Source of the DNA: Schizochytrium sp. TIO01 | Taxonomy: Eukaryota > Sar > Bigyra > Thraustochytrida > Thraustochytriidae | NCBI GenBank assembly: GCA_004764695.1 | Contig: SMSO01000035.1 | Coordinates: 742,001 to 806,000, forward strand | Direction: 5' to 3' | Length of the DNA stretch: 64,000 bases | In this document: one piece after another, positions 22,412-33,445 of the stretch | How the letters are laid out: every line of letters starts with the position of its first letter | How positions within the stretch are numbered: the stretch's first letter is position 1 | The notes under the pieces: model-generated | Seen by the model: the letters and a program-made list of their open reading frames with translations, nothing else | Database searches by the model: none | What the model was told of the DNA's origin: nothing | Program-made: the position numbers and the translations under genes

Positions 22412-24217
22412 TTAACCTCAGCATCCAGACTTTACAGCGTCCTTGCCTGATGACTTGGGCTCTGTTAAAAGACAAAGTTCCTCACCAATAGTGGGATGAA
22501 TTCCAATTAGTTCAGTCAAATCTTTGTAGGTCATGCCAAACTTGAGACAAATACCATACGCCTGTACCACCTCACCAGCTTCTGGAGACAGAAGATGGAT
22601 GCCAAGGACGCGCTCGTTTTCCTCTTTGTTGACCACCACCTTTGTGTAACACACATTGTACTCACGATTGTGAGGAACAGTCCACTGCAACGGTGTGAAG
22701 TGAGTGTGGTATACCTCAATAGCATCGCCGTACTGCTCTCGGGCATCATCTTCACTCAGGCCAACACAACTGTACTCTAAACCGGCAAAAACAGCAGTAG
22801 GAATACAACGCATATCCACTGGATCTTTCCGCCCAGCATATAAACGTTGAGCCAGGTTCCGACCAAGTTCAATTGCCACAGGAGTCAACTCAAGGATACC
22901 CTGTACACAATCTCCAATGGCAAAAATTGATGGTACATCCGTTTGGGAATGAACAGTCTTAATCTTGCCTACATGGTTGGTTTTGATACCGACATTCTCC
23001 AAGCCAATCTTCGACGTGTCAGCATGACGACCTACAGCTGACAAAACTGTATCAAAAACATCTGAACCATCATCCCAGTGAACAAGAATGCGACCGTCGT
23101 CAGTCCGTTCAAGTTTTTGAGGAACAGCACCACGAATGAACTTGGCTCCCAACTTTTCCATGGCATCGCCAACCTTGTCAGCCATCTGTTGGTCAAAGCC
23201 ACGCAAGAGAATCGATCTGACCATGATAGTTGTGTCATAACCAAACCCAACGAGAAAACTCGCACACTCAAGAGCAACATACGAGGCACCGATCACAAGG
23301 GTTTTACCTGGGGCTTTATCGAGGTAGAACATGTCATCTGATGAGATGGCAAGTTCTCCTCCTTCGCAATCTAATGGCTTTGGGCGGCCTCCTACGGCTA
23401 TCAAGATACGAGCAGCAGTAATGGTCTCTTCCTTTCCCTTCTTGTCCACAGTTTTAACAGTGTGAGGGTCGACAAGGGAACCTAATTTGTTCAGGTATTT
23501 GACGTTCTTCTCGCGAAGCTGAACCTTATAGCCAAAGTTTAGAGATTTAATGTAGTTCCGCACATTATCCACAAGTTTCTCCCAGTTGTGCGATTTGACC
23601 TCAATTTCCCAACCAAAATCGGGAGCATCATGCATGAATTCACCAGTGAGGGCAGCGTGGTGAAAAAGTTTTTTGGGGATGCAACCAACGTTCACACATG
23701 TACCTCCAAGACCCCACTTGGTACCATGCGGAGAAGGTACCACAAAGTCCAACAGGGCAACTTTTGCTCCCAACTCAGAGGCTTCCTTACTTGCAGCAAG
23801 GCCACCCGATCCTCCACCAATAACCACCAAGTCATAGTCAAAGTCGCCATCACTTGGAGCTGGAGCAGGAGCAGCACTAGCATTGACATGAACCATCTCG
23901 CGCATAGACGAGCTGCTGCCACCGACACGAAACTGTTTGCGAGCGAACTCAAGGAAATCATCGCAGCCGCCAATATAATCAGAGTCGTCAATGTAAACAA
24001 TAGGCGAGGAAGTGTGACTCTCAGCACCTTGAAGTCTCTCCTGTGCCTTTGGCAACCATTCCCTAAAAGCTTTCGAGCTTTCTAACTCGATAATTTCCGT
24101 CTCGATAGCATCCGGGAAAAGGAGCTCAAGTGACGCCGCCACATTCGCTGCCTGCTGAAAGAACGAGCCTGTAGATTTTTTTATTAACACATTCGGATTT
24201 GCCAAAAACACCACCAT
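22412..24217 (-). CDS. Selenocysteine thioredoxin reductase with glutaredoxin-like N-terminus
   Basis: High-Mr thioredoxin reductase (FAD/NADPH flavoenzyme that reduces thioredoxin). FAD-binding GGGSGGLAASKEASELGAKV starts near residue 133. The redox pair is CVNVGC in the WGLGGTCVNVGCIPKK context. The NADPH region has GASYVALECASFL and VRSILLRGFDQ, very close to animal TrxR. The dimer-interface HPTIGEE is present. The frame reaches Ser-Gly-Cys, then TGA (22,418-22,420), GGT, TAA (22,412-22,414). This is the Gly-Cys-Sec-Gly terminus of selenoprotein TrxR, so TGA is read as Sec600 and the protein is 601 residues. A standard annotation ending at the TGA would lose the catalytic Sec. Residues about 1-97 form a glutaredoxin-like domain (SPIVYIDDSDYIGGCDD) but lack any CxxC. 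Intronless. Convergent with the RGS gene. A SECIS was not identified by eye. Confidence 0.93.
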
Positions 24218-26725
24218 ATCAATTTAAATGGAGTGTGATATTCAGATTTTCAAAACAGAGTATGTCAGTTTGGATTCCAATAGCCACAATCCAGAATTAG
24301 TCACGGTTGCCCAAAGCTAAGAAACGAATATACGAGGTACACGTTTTTAACCGCTGCTGTTCCGTAATATTTGTAATAAATATTCATACAAAACAGCATT
24401 CAAGCAAGCCAAAAACCAAGCCCTCGCGCAACATCTAGACCAAGAAAACCACCAACCCTCAAGACTTTAAGTCCCTCCTTTAAAAGTTAAAACACAAATA
24501 CATCCATCCTTCCACTCCTCCATCCATCAGGGGGAAACACTCCATCATATGCCTAGGGAAACGTACAGGACTTGGAGCCCGCCACAGACAGCTTCACACG
24601 GACCATGGTGCTGGCGCCGCTGCCCATGCAAGGCGGCGCAGGCCCTCGCACCGCCCTTGCGATCGGGGTCTGGGTTCGGGTCGAAAGGAGCTTGTGAGTC
24701 TTCACTTCCTTTCTTTTCATTTTTCTTTAGCTTAGGGCTTTAATAGGACAAATCCGGTACTTATGGGCACTCTTACCCAGGCGCCTAGCCAGTCCACTAC
24801 CTTATTTATCATAAAGTTAGTTCTAATTGACTAAAAATTACTAAGACCATCTAGGTACCCTAGACGGCATGAAAAGACACAAATTATACTTCGAAGAGGA
24901 GCACTCTCTTTGCAAAGCCATGTTGTGCTTTCAAACAGTACGTCGAAAACGTCAAGTGACCGAGTACTCGGGGCGCTCAGTGCCAGGGCTTGATCTGAAA
25001 ATTTACAAAGATAAAGTGCTTTCGGAATAAAATTGAAAATCTATCGAATCGCTTCAGGTCTATCAAAAAAGTACCTAATAGTACTAGCACCACTATTAGC
25101 TATTACTAGTAAGAAAAGTAACTAGACGCGATTGCAGAGTTTGCGGAGTTGTGCGGGACGGAGAATTGGAGTGACAATGACGATGTGGATAACGTCAACA
25201 AAGAAGCCATTTCTGTGGACCTAGCAAGCGCTTTCTAGACTTAACAAAAAGACTCCACTAATAGCTGCAATCCTTACAGGAAGCGAAACAGGCAAAATGG
25301 TATTTACCAACAAGTATTTGAGGACGGAGATCTAGCTGATCTGATTCAATTGTTTGGTGTTGGTTGCTGTCTAGTTACCTAAATTGAACACGAGACTAGT
25401 GAACACGACGGATCTGAACACCATGATGCATAGAAATTTAGATTGACTTTTTGTGGGTCGCTTGGAAAGGCTTGCTTACCACCAAGGAGAATGAATTTGA
25501 GTCAGAAATCTAGTAGGTACTTATGCCCTTAGGAAACAAAGAACATTATCATGCTCTTAATTTAAACCGCACCTGACCTAAAAATCTCAGGGAGTATCGA
25601 AAAAGGAAGAGATTTTTTTGCGCGCACAAAACGAATTCTAGCGGATATGATGATGCGTTGCTACTACTAAAGTCTTGCAAATACTGGGTAAAGTTTAAAT
25701 AGAAACGGGGCAACCTGCCAAGGTTGTGCTGATAGAGTCGAAATTGTCTATGCTTATATCACATGGCATGATATCATCTCGACGATGGTAGCCATTCTTG
25801 ATGAGGTGGGATATATAACATCATGCTGCGGCAAAAATAGATGTTTTCCCCGTTTTTCTAGGAAGGAGTAGAATGGTTCTGATCAATAAGGGTTACTAAC
25901 CTATTTGACATAGACTTCGTACGTATGTAGTACTGAATATTCAGATTGTGAGTCAATTATACCTTCTGACAAAGTAGGGTAACCATGACGTTGTCAACTC
26001 GAGATCACCGGAGCGATTTATATTCTCTCGAATCATCACTTTAGTGTTGGAATTTAATCAGTAAGATTCTAAATTCACCCTGTTGGGAAAATCGAGGGGC
26101 TTTTCTAAGTAAGGCCATTTGCGCTAATAACTGAGTGACACTTCAATGCGTTATCGCAGCTGGGAGAATATCTCTTGACAAAAAAGAGTACTACGCTTTG
26201 TCCGGTTTACCCTTTTCCTTTCGGTCTGTCCATATGGATCTACTACCTTTCGCTCCGGCGATAACAACCAAAGCGAACAAAAGCCTTGAGTTTAGATAAA
26301 TCTATGATGCGAAACCTGGGTAGTCCAGCCCACTCAAAATTGCAGAGCTCTTTCAAGTGCGAAGGATGCATATGCAATAGGGAAACTGGTTATGTTTTTC
26401 TTAAGACAAGATTGGATGTGCACCGCTCTCAAACAGCTCGCTAAGCAATCTTAGCTTCAATCTCTTGAAAACTGTGGCGAGGTATTTCTAGGAGAGCATG
26501 TTTTCCTTAAATTTATTTTGATACTAGTGTCTACCTCTACAAGTTGAGTCTATCTGCACGCAGTGCAAGCCCATAGCTCCTATCAGACTTGTTCAAGCAT
26601 CAAATATTGTACAGGAGAGGAAGGCTTAATGAGTCATTGATACCGTCTAAGAGTCTCCACTATTGCTCCCATTAGGCACTCGAATATTAGTATTACTAGT
26701 AAACGACTACTAGTTGAACAACTGA
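24218..26725. other. AT-rich intergenic region with one GC-rich exon-like patch
   Basis: Apart from the exon-like block at 24,569-24,693 I see no coding signal. Many scattered TAGTACTAG-type short palindromes occur. Confidence 0.5.
24569..24693 (+). other. Possible isolated exon
   Basis: A GC-rich 125-nt block in AT-rich surroundings. It is preceded by an acceptor-like ACGTACAG and followed by a donor-like CTT|GTGAGT, with an open frame throughout and an internal ATG at 24,605. I could not find partner exons, and the minus strand is also partly open. It may be a relic or part of a gene I cannot assemble. Confidence 0.2.
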
Positions 26726-29159
26726 ATGAAGGAACGAAGGAATGAAAGGAGAAGAGGCAAACCAAGAGTTTGGACAAGAGTCTCATATAATTGCGAGCGA
26801 AAGAGAGGCGATTCGGAGGAGGCGGAAGCCTGTGGCGAGATTTGCAAACCCGCAAATGAACTAAGCGCATCAAGCATGATATTTACCAATAAGTGGATGG
26901 AAACATATCTCGAAAAAGCACGGGTGACAAAGCTACAGTTCTTGCAGGGCTTCGCAAATCAGAAAGAAGCGGAGAGACCGAAACAACCAAAACAACAACA
27001 GAATAAACAGCAACCATATCAACTTCAGCGGGTACAGCAACATGAAGACCTTCCCAAGCGAGAGAAGCAAAAACTATCCGCGCCGAACCGTCATTCCCGC
27101 AAGCAACAACCGCACCAGCAATCGCAGCAACATAAAGGCAAACGTAAACGAGGTCACAAGAATAAAAAGAAGCAACACCAACACCCCATCAAGCAGGCCA
27201 AAAACCATGTAAATCAGCATCAACATCAAAACCCATATTTACAGACCTCTGTTGAGCAAGAAAAAGAATTAAGTCCTCGAAATAAGAGACAAAGGACTGA
27301 GTCTACATCTACACATACAACAGCAACCAAACCAACGCCTGGTAAGCTTGCTAAGAAAGCACAGAGGGATGCGACTAGGAAAGAAGACGCAAAGATGGAA
27401 CTGGATTTCTGTCATAATCGTAATCTCGCAAACTCAGTTGAGCCATGTAGAGTGATGCAACGACAGTCCCTGTCAACAGGGAGCTTGGGTAGCGGTGCGA
27501 GTCCACAATGTAAATCGGATCAAGGTCGTCCGGGGATGGCTAAAAACCCCAAATCGTTTAATAAGAATTTTCAGAAGATTCGCAATGCACAAACCTGGGA
27601 AGCTATCCAAAAGGAGAAACGTGATCGCAAAAAAGTTTCTGTCGAAAATAAGCAAGCACCTGACCGAAGAAGCCAAGCAAAAAAGTCACAAAATTTCTCT
27701 CCTTCATCAGGAACCCCTCCAACCTCTCTGAATAGTTTTGTACCACCGCATTTTGCAGACAATCATCCTTCTACACCGGCCATCCCCCAAATCTCTGCCA
27801 AATATGCACACCACCATATCGACGAAGAGGATCATACCGTTCCATCATTAGGGGCATCTACCATCACTTCTGAAGATCAGTCCTTGATCAAGATAGCAGA
27901 TGCTGGTGTTACTATCACAGGTTCTGCACCTATATGCGTAACCACGCCTACTCCTCAAGCGAATTCATTAGAAAATATGGGTCCTACAGCAGAAACTGTC
28001 GTGATGGAACAGAGCACGTCGGCTGGAATGCCTCCTCCAGGATCGAAGGCACTAAAACCAGACACTAGCTCAAACAAGGTTGACACGATAACTCATGCAT
28101 GCGATCATCAGCAAACCGATGAGGAAGGGTATACCTCGAACTCAAGTGCGACATCTGATTCTGACATTATTGACTTGTGTGGTGATAGTGACGACGATAA
28201 GAACGACGGTCGGACCAGCAGCCACCTTGAAGTGCCCCATGACAGTAGAGTGAAACGTCAGCAGGGTCGTAATGTTGGCTGTGAATGGGAAATCTCCCAC
28301 CCAAAGAAAGCCTTAAAAGGGCCCTGTGGAAGAACAATTAACAAAAAAGAGCTTGGGGAGATCAATAGAGCTTGGGATCCGGACGGAGACCCTGATGAAA
28401 TCCTCGCATCCAATGGTAGGATCAACATCACACGTGAGGACTTGTGGACTCTTTATGATGGTGAATGGCTCAATGATCAAGTTATCAACTTCTTTCTTGG
28501 CATTGTACAAGAAGATGCTCGCAAAGGAATCTCCTGGATAAGGCCTAATCTTCAAACTTCAATGGCCTCATCCAGTATCTCACAAACGGGGAAAAAAGAA
28601 AAAGAAGTTTCTCAAGCTGGACAAGAAGATGAGAAGGAGATTAGCACAAACATTCACCATGAATACGTACTTTTACACAAAGTTATGTGGGAATTCCTCC
28701 TCAAAGAATAAATATTCTGGTTATGAGTATGAAAATGTCCGTCGCTGGATAAAGCGAAGCAAGCTAGACATCATGAAAATGAAGCGAATTATTGTACCCG
28801 TCCATGACCACCTTCATTGGGCACTTGCGATTATCAATATCCGCGCAAAAAGTATAACCTCTTTTGACTCGTTGCCCTCGCGACATTCAAAGAAAAGACT
28901 CCGGCCTCTTGCACAATGGATTAAAGATGAGCTCAAAGAGAATGATGTTGATCAGGTGGAGAATACTGACTTCAAGGTGATCAGAAGTAAGAATGCTCCT
29001 CTTCAGAATAACTCTTCTGACTGTGGAGCATTAGTTTGCGCTAATGCAGTTACTGTTGGGTACGGAACCGATCTGGTTTACAAAGCTCGGCACATGATGT
29101 TCTTTCGCCGTATTATGGTCTTGACTATCCTCAACTATCATAAACAAAACTCAACTTGA
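26726..29159 (+). CDS. Ulp1/SENP-family SUMO protease (C48)
   Basis: Cysteine protease of the C48 family, which processes or removes SUMO-type modifiers. A long basic, Gln/Lys-rich N-terminal region precedes the catalytic domain. The domain starts with WTLYDGEWLNDQVINFF (about residue 573) and continues in another frame with MNTYFYTKLCG, then YENVRRWIKRSKLDI. Triad: His in DHLHWALAI, Asp in SFDSLPS, Gln and Cys in LQNNSSDCGALVC, all present. The two frames are best joined by a 70-nt intron, 28,575-28,644 (GTATCT..ATTAG), giving about 787 residues; without it the frame stops at 28,711. A one-base assembly error in the A-rich tract near 28,590 is the alternative. The start is uncertain: an internal Met at 26,876 (MIFTNKWMETYLE) could be the real start. 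Confidence 0.87.
28575..28644 (+). other. Probable intron in the SUMO protease gene
   Basis: A 70-nt segment with GT..AG borders whose removal restores the C48 frame. It encodes only Lys/Glu-rich low complexity if read through. The acceptor lacks a good pyrimidine tract, so an indel remains possible. Confidence 0.5.
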
Positions 29160-29429
29160 CAAGAGAGACCACGACTCTATAGTCAATGGACTGTCTTATG
29201 ATGACTCGCATGGCTGCATAAAATTTCTTTAATTTAAAAGTTCTTCATCAGTTTTAGGCATTTTTCTATCTGCCGATGTGAAATCTCATATACGTAATCT
29301 TGCATGACTTAACACATACCTATGACATGAATGCACCCAAGGTGTTTGCTAAGGCAATGCATGAATGAACTACTTCGCAAACGAATCGAAGTATTTACTT
29401 TTATCTACCCATTCTCTTCATTACACATA

Positions 29430-30758
29430 CTACAGATTTTCAGTCGATATTTTCGCAGCACCCTTGCCTCGTAACCGAACCGATGGTGGAGTAGGGCGTA
29501 CTTGCTCTCCAGTCGCTGATGCTCGTGCATCATTTACTTGTTGTTGAATTGCACCGCGCTTTTCCCTTCGCAGTTGGCAATTTTCGATAATGCGTTGTAT
29601 TGAGCGCTCGCTTTCGATAGAATTAAGTAATAAGTCAACGATTTCTTGCATTTGCATTTCGTCCTTGTCTTCATAAATATGGCTTGCATAGAGCAAACAC
29701 AAACTGATCACAAGAGGTACTGCAACACATCTGAACATCCAGAGCTTTTCCCACGACGTTAACCACTGCAAGACTGGGAACTGATTTACGATTGCATATG
29801 CATGGACTGGTGTACCCCAGTGAAGAACCATTCGACCATCAACAAACAAAAGTACTCCAAGCGCAGTAAGAGCTGAGTTGAGCCCACCTCGCAGACGTCT
29901 ACTTAGAGTGCAGGCGAGAAAAAGCACCCAAATATGAACTGCGTAAAAAATGAAGACGTCGGACAAAGTCCAAAGTACAGCACTGATGGAAACAAAACTC
30001 ACTTGAGTAGTACCATACCGGTCATATGTGTCTCGAGAATCTTGATTAAAAAGTAGATTAAAGATCTCCTTCTCAGCAACTGCATCAAGGCCATATGCAG
30101 GGTCTAGTCCGTTCTTCTTGGCCTGCCTCAAAAACATAGCAAAGCGCGGGTCCCTTACAGCAAAGGGAGGCACACCAACTATTTCAAAAAGATTTTGAAC
30201 TCGAGAAGTGCTTACCCAAATGAGGGCCACGGCCAGTGCCAGGGCTGCGATACCTGCTAAAAGCCCTGGGAATCCACCAATCCAAGTAACCCAGTCGGGA
30301 AATGGGTGTCTGACGCGCAAATCTGTTAGATTATATCCCCGTAGGGAAGGCTCCTCAGATTCAAGTAAAGCAAGAAGCATTTTTTGGTGCAGTCTGCGGC
30401 GATCAGATGTCGAAAGCCTTACCTGGCCAATCTCTTCGCGCAAGTTTGCAATCCCATCTTTCCTATGATCAGGTTGCGCACAAATCTTTACAATCTCACG
30501 TTCTAAACGTTTATACTCTCCACGAAGAGAGACATCCTTCTCGATTCTAGGTCCTGAGGATCTTTTTACTTTGCCCTCTCCTGTGATACTATCAGCATCT
30601 TCCGTGGAGCCTTTGCTGTCTTGGTCGTCCTCCTCGTCACTGCCATCTTCATCGAAGTCGTCGGCGAACTCCTCGTACTCGCCAAGCCAGTGCGCGACAG
30701 TAGCCCCCACTGCCAAAACCGCTGCCTCTGCAACTGCTAGTCCTTGCGCCGGTACCAT
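29430..30758 (-). CDS. Multi-pass membrane protein with HPD-less J-like domain
   Basis: 442 residues, intronless. A hydrophobic N-terminus (residues 2-24) may be a signal anchor, followed by an acidic linker (about 28-60) and a charged helical region (73-135). Membrane segments are predicted by eye at about 157-182, 253-286, 293-310 and 340-361. Between the first and second of these, residues about 188-249 read like a J domain: LFEIVGVPPFAV at the start and RDTYDRYG at the end. The HPD that activates Hsp70 is replaced by GLDP. The tail is charged, coiled-coil-like and basic. It could be a J-like scaffold of the ER or another organelle membrane. Specific function unknown. Convergent with the SUMO protease (270 bp apart) and divergent from RIO2. 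Confidence 0.7.
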   Translation of the reverse strand: MVPAQGLAVAEAAVLAVGATVAHWLGEYEEFADDFDEDGSDEEDDQDSKGSTEDADSITGEGKVKRSSGPRIEKDVSLRGEYKRLEREIVKICAQPDHRKDGIANLREEIGQVRLSTSDRRRLHQKMLLALLESEEPSLRGYNLTDLRVRHPFPDWVTWIGGFPGLLAGIAALALAVALIWVSTSRVQNLFEIVGVPPFAVRDPRFAMFLRQAKKNGLDPAYGLDAVAEKEIFNLLFNQDSRDTYDRYGTTQVSFVSISAVLWTLSDVFIFYAVHIWVLFLACTLSRRLRGGLNSALTALGVLLFVDGRMVLHWGTPVHAYAIVNQFPVLQWLTSWEKLWMFRCVAVPLVISLCLLYASHIYEDKDEMQMQEIVDLLLNSIESERSIQRIIENCQLRREKRGAIQQQVNDARASATGEQVRPTPPSVRLRGKGAAKISTENL

Positions 30759-31978
30759 GATTCCGCGACACCTCTTGCCAAGGAGGATTACGAACGTGAA
30801 GAGAAGCTATGCATACAATAATGGTGATCTGTTACTTCAACTTTATTTAGGAGCTCAGTTAGAGATCTAGGTACCTATGAAATACAATAGATAACTTATC
30901 TTGTACAAAATCATTTAGCAAAGTTAAAATCATTTGGCAAAGTTCTAACTGGGGGTTACTCACCATTCAAAAAGCTCCAAAGCAAAATATGGGCCCGGGG
31001 TTGCGGTATAGTATAGTTCACCTCAAAATCAAATCGGACATGCTTTCTGCTGAATGTTTCCAATGTTTAAAGCAAGAGAAAACATTCTTGCCAATCGCTC
31101 ATATCAGCGGGGAATACTAACAAGCACCACCGTAGAATAATCTCAATGAATAATTGTATTAGAACTTCTTAATAACTAAGAATCTCAAGCTAGAGCTACG
31201 CAGTATCTTGACACTTGCACAAAGCTTACCTACTTCGAGGCGGTGGAAAGAAAGGGATCGTAATATGGGGATACGGGGATTATTAAGAGAAAGATTCTTT
31301 GATGTGCCAAACCTATGAAGGAAATATTCTGGTTTTTACTTCACAGAGCAATTAATTCAGTTGGTGAATCTAGCTTCAATCAGGCACGATTTAATTAAAA
31401 TTTCGTTCAAGTTGTATTCATCTTTTCCAATTTCTTATAAAGCAGCAAACACCCACATTTCTACCTTGCATACCTCATTATTCTGCATTTCTCTTTCCTT
31501 TATTTGATACCCGAAGCATCCAGTCCAGTAGCCAGACGCCACTTACAACGCGTGGTTCGTACTAGATGCCCCACAAAAACAACCCATGCAAATGTCACAG
31601 TTCTCTTTGCGTTCTGTAATTGTTCCCTCATGCGTTCTTTCTCCAGTTCTCCATCAAAACCATCCTTCTCCAAGTTGTTTACAGCAATAATAATATCAAC
31701 TGTGAAGAAGGCCTCTGTGAATGGCACGTTCTTTTCTTTTATTATAGTAATACTGGAATTAAGCCCAAGTGGCTGAAGAGAAGGAAAGGAGCGTGCTGAG
31801 TAAAACAAAAGAAATAGGTGGTGGCGGCAGAGAGTCTTTCCCCGAGGGGCCTTTCGAGTCGCTCGTGCAAGCTCGGTGCGTGAGGGCTTTTGGGGACTCA
31901 TACCTATAGCAGTTGTGACTCCACTGATTGATCAGAAGGAAAGGCATAGAACCTCTTGCGTCACAGTTCTTTGGCAAG
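30759..31978. promoter_or_regulatory. Divergent intergenic region, J-like protein / RIO2
   Basis: 1.2 kb between two divergent starts, so it should hold both promoters. A minus-strand open frame at 31,500-31,901 and a possible spliced antisense transcript reaching about 31,964 are noted under findings; otherwise nothing specific is seen. Confidence 0.5.
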
Positions 31979-33445
31979 ATGAAGTTGGATGTGAATGCTC
32001 TGCGGTACCTGGACCGCGATGAGTTCCGGGTGCTCACGGCAGTTGAGATGGGCATGCGCAACCATGAACTTGTTCCTGTCGAGCTCGTGACTCAGATTGC
32101 ATCTCTTCGCCTTGGTGGTGCCAAGAAGATGCTCAGTACTCTGCTGCGTCATAAACTTCTGCACCATGATCGTCAACATTTTGATGGCTACCGCCTGACA
32201 AGTCTTGGTTATGATTTTCTAGCCCTCCGAACCCTCGTGGCTCGAGGCCTTATCATCGGTGTTGGCCGCCAAATCGGAGTCGGAAAGGAGTCTGATATCT
32301 TCGTTGTGGTTAATGAGGATGAGGAGGAGCTTTGCCTCAAGCTGCACCGGCTCGGTCGCACGAGTTTCCGTGCCATCAAGAATAAGCGCGACTACCACAA
32401 GCACCGTGGTAGCCCATCGTGGTTGTACCTTTCACGCCTTGCAGCCACGAAGGAACTTACTTTTATGAAGGTCTTGCATGAAAATGGATTCCCCGTGCCC
32501 ACTCCCGTGGACGGAAACCGCCACGTCATTCTTATGAACCTTGTGGATGGTTTTCCGCTCAACCAGGTTCGTGTGCTAGAAAACCCTGCGCCAATCTACA
32601 CGGAGATGATGAACCTTATTGAGCGTTTCGCTCAGCATGGACTCATCCACGGAGATTTCAATGAATTTAACGTGCTTGTCAACGAGGCCGGTAAACTCAC
32701 TGTGATTGATTTCCCGCAGATGGTCTCTATTAATCATCCAAACGCTCGCATGTACTTCGAGCGCGACGTAAATTGTGTCCGTCGATTTTTTCGCAAGAAA
32801 TTTAACTTCGTCTCTGACTACCGTCCTGACTTTGAGGATGTTCTCGCAAACCGTGTGGCTGACCTTGATGTGCAAGTCTCTGCTTCTGGCTTCACGCGGC
32901 AAATGGCCAAAGAGTTTGATCGCTTCGTGGAGACCATCAAAACTGAGAGCGACGGTGAGGATGACGAGGATGACGAGGAAGAGGAAGACGAAGAAAGCCA
33001 AGCTGATGACCAGCAGGAAGCTACTGAGGACGAGTCTGATGGAGACCAGCCCAAGGAAATTGCTGCGGAGCACAACACGGCTAAAACAAATGCTCCATCC
33101 TCGACACCTGCTTCAGCAGATTCATCGGAAGTAGTGTCCAAGATTGCAGGACAAACAGAACAGGGTGAGAGCAACGACGATTCAAGTGAGGAAGAGGACG
33201 CTGATCACGATGATGCTACTATCAACGACGATACCGAAACAGTCGGGGATGGTCCTAATGCTCACTGGAACTACGAAAAACCTTCTCGTGCCGCAGAACG
33301 CCCCCGTGTGGATGATATCCGCCGCCGTGTCAGACGCGATTTGAGGAAAAAGGGCAAGAGATCTCAAGGCACAGGCAAAACGAGCCGTAACACTGTCAAG
33401 TCTCGCGAAAAGCGTGCCGTTGTTCAGAGTATGAAAGAGTACTAA
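31979..33445 (+). CDS. RIOK2: RIO2 atypical protein kinase/ATPase
   Basis: RIO2 acts in late cytoplasmic maturation of the 40S ribosomal subunit. The start is the Met at 31,979 (MKLDVNALRYLDRDEFRVL), the usual RIO2 N-terminus; the longer upstream frame is ignored. Residues 1-90 form the N-terminal winged helix. The glycine-rich loop is GVGKESDIF (about 100-108), with ATP-binding Lys121 in CLKLHRLGRTSFRAIKNKRDY. The catalytic loop is IHGDFNEFN (Asp226) and the metal-binding loop is IDFPQMVS (Asp244). From about residue 320 the protein is acidic (Asp/Glu/Ser), then ends in a basic segment (RRRVRRDLRKKGKRS). 488 residues, a normal length for the family, and intronless. Convergent with eL6. Confidence 0.96.
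   Translation: MKLDVNALRYLDRDEFRVLTAVEMGMRNHELVPVELVTQIASLRLGGAKKMLSTLLRHKLLHHDRQHFDGYRLTSLGYDFLALRTLVARGLIIGVGRQIGVGKESDIFVVVNEDEEELCLKLHRLGRTSFRAIKNKRDYHKHRGSPSWLYLSRLAATKELTFMKVLHENGFPVPTPVDGNRHVILMNLVDGFPLNQVRVLENPAPIYTEMMNLIERFAQHGLIHGDFNEFNVLVNEAGKLTVIDFPQMVSINHPNARMYFERDVNCVRRFFRKKFNFVSDYRPDFEDVLANRVADLDVQVSASGFTRQMAKEFDRFVETIKTESDGEDDEDDEEEEDEESQADDQQEATEDESDGDQPKEIAAEHNTAKTNAPSSTPASADSSEVVSKIAGQTEQGESNDDSSEEEDADHDDATINDDTETVGDGPNAHWNYEKPSRAAERPRVDDIRRRVRRDLRKKGKRSQGTGKTSRNTVKSREKRAVVQSMKEY

Noticed and set aside
24660-24685. tRNA B-box-like GGGTTCGGGTCG
   Set aside because: Lacks the conserved A of GTTCRA, and no A box or acceptor stem could be folded around it.
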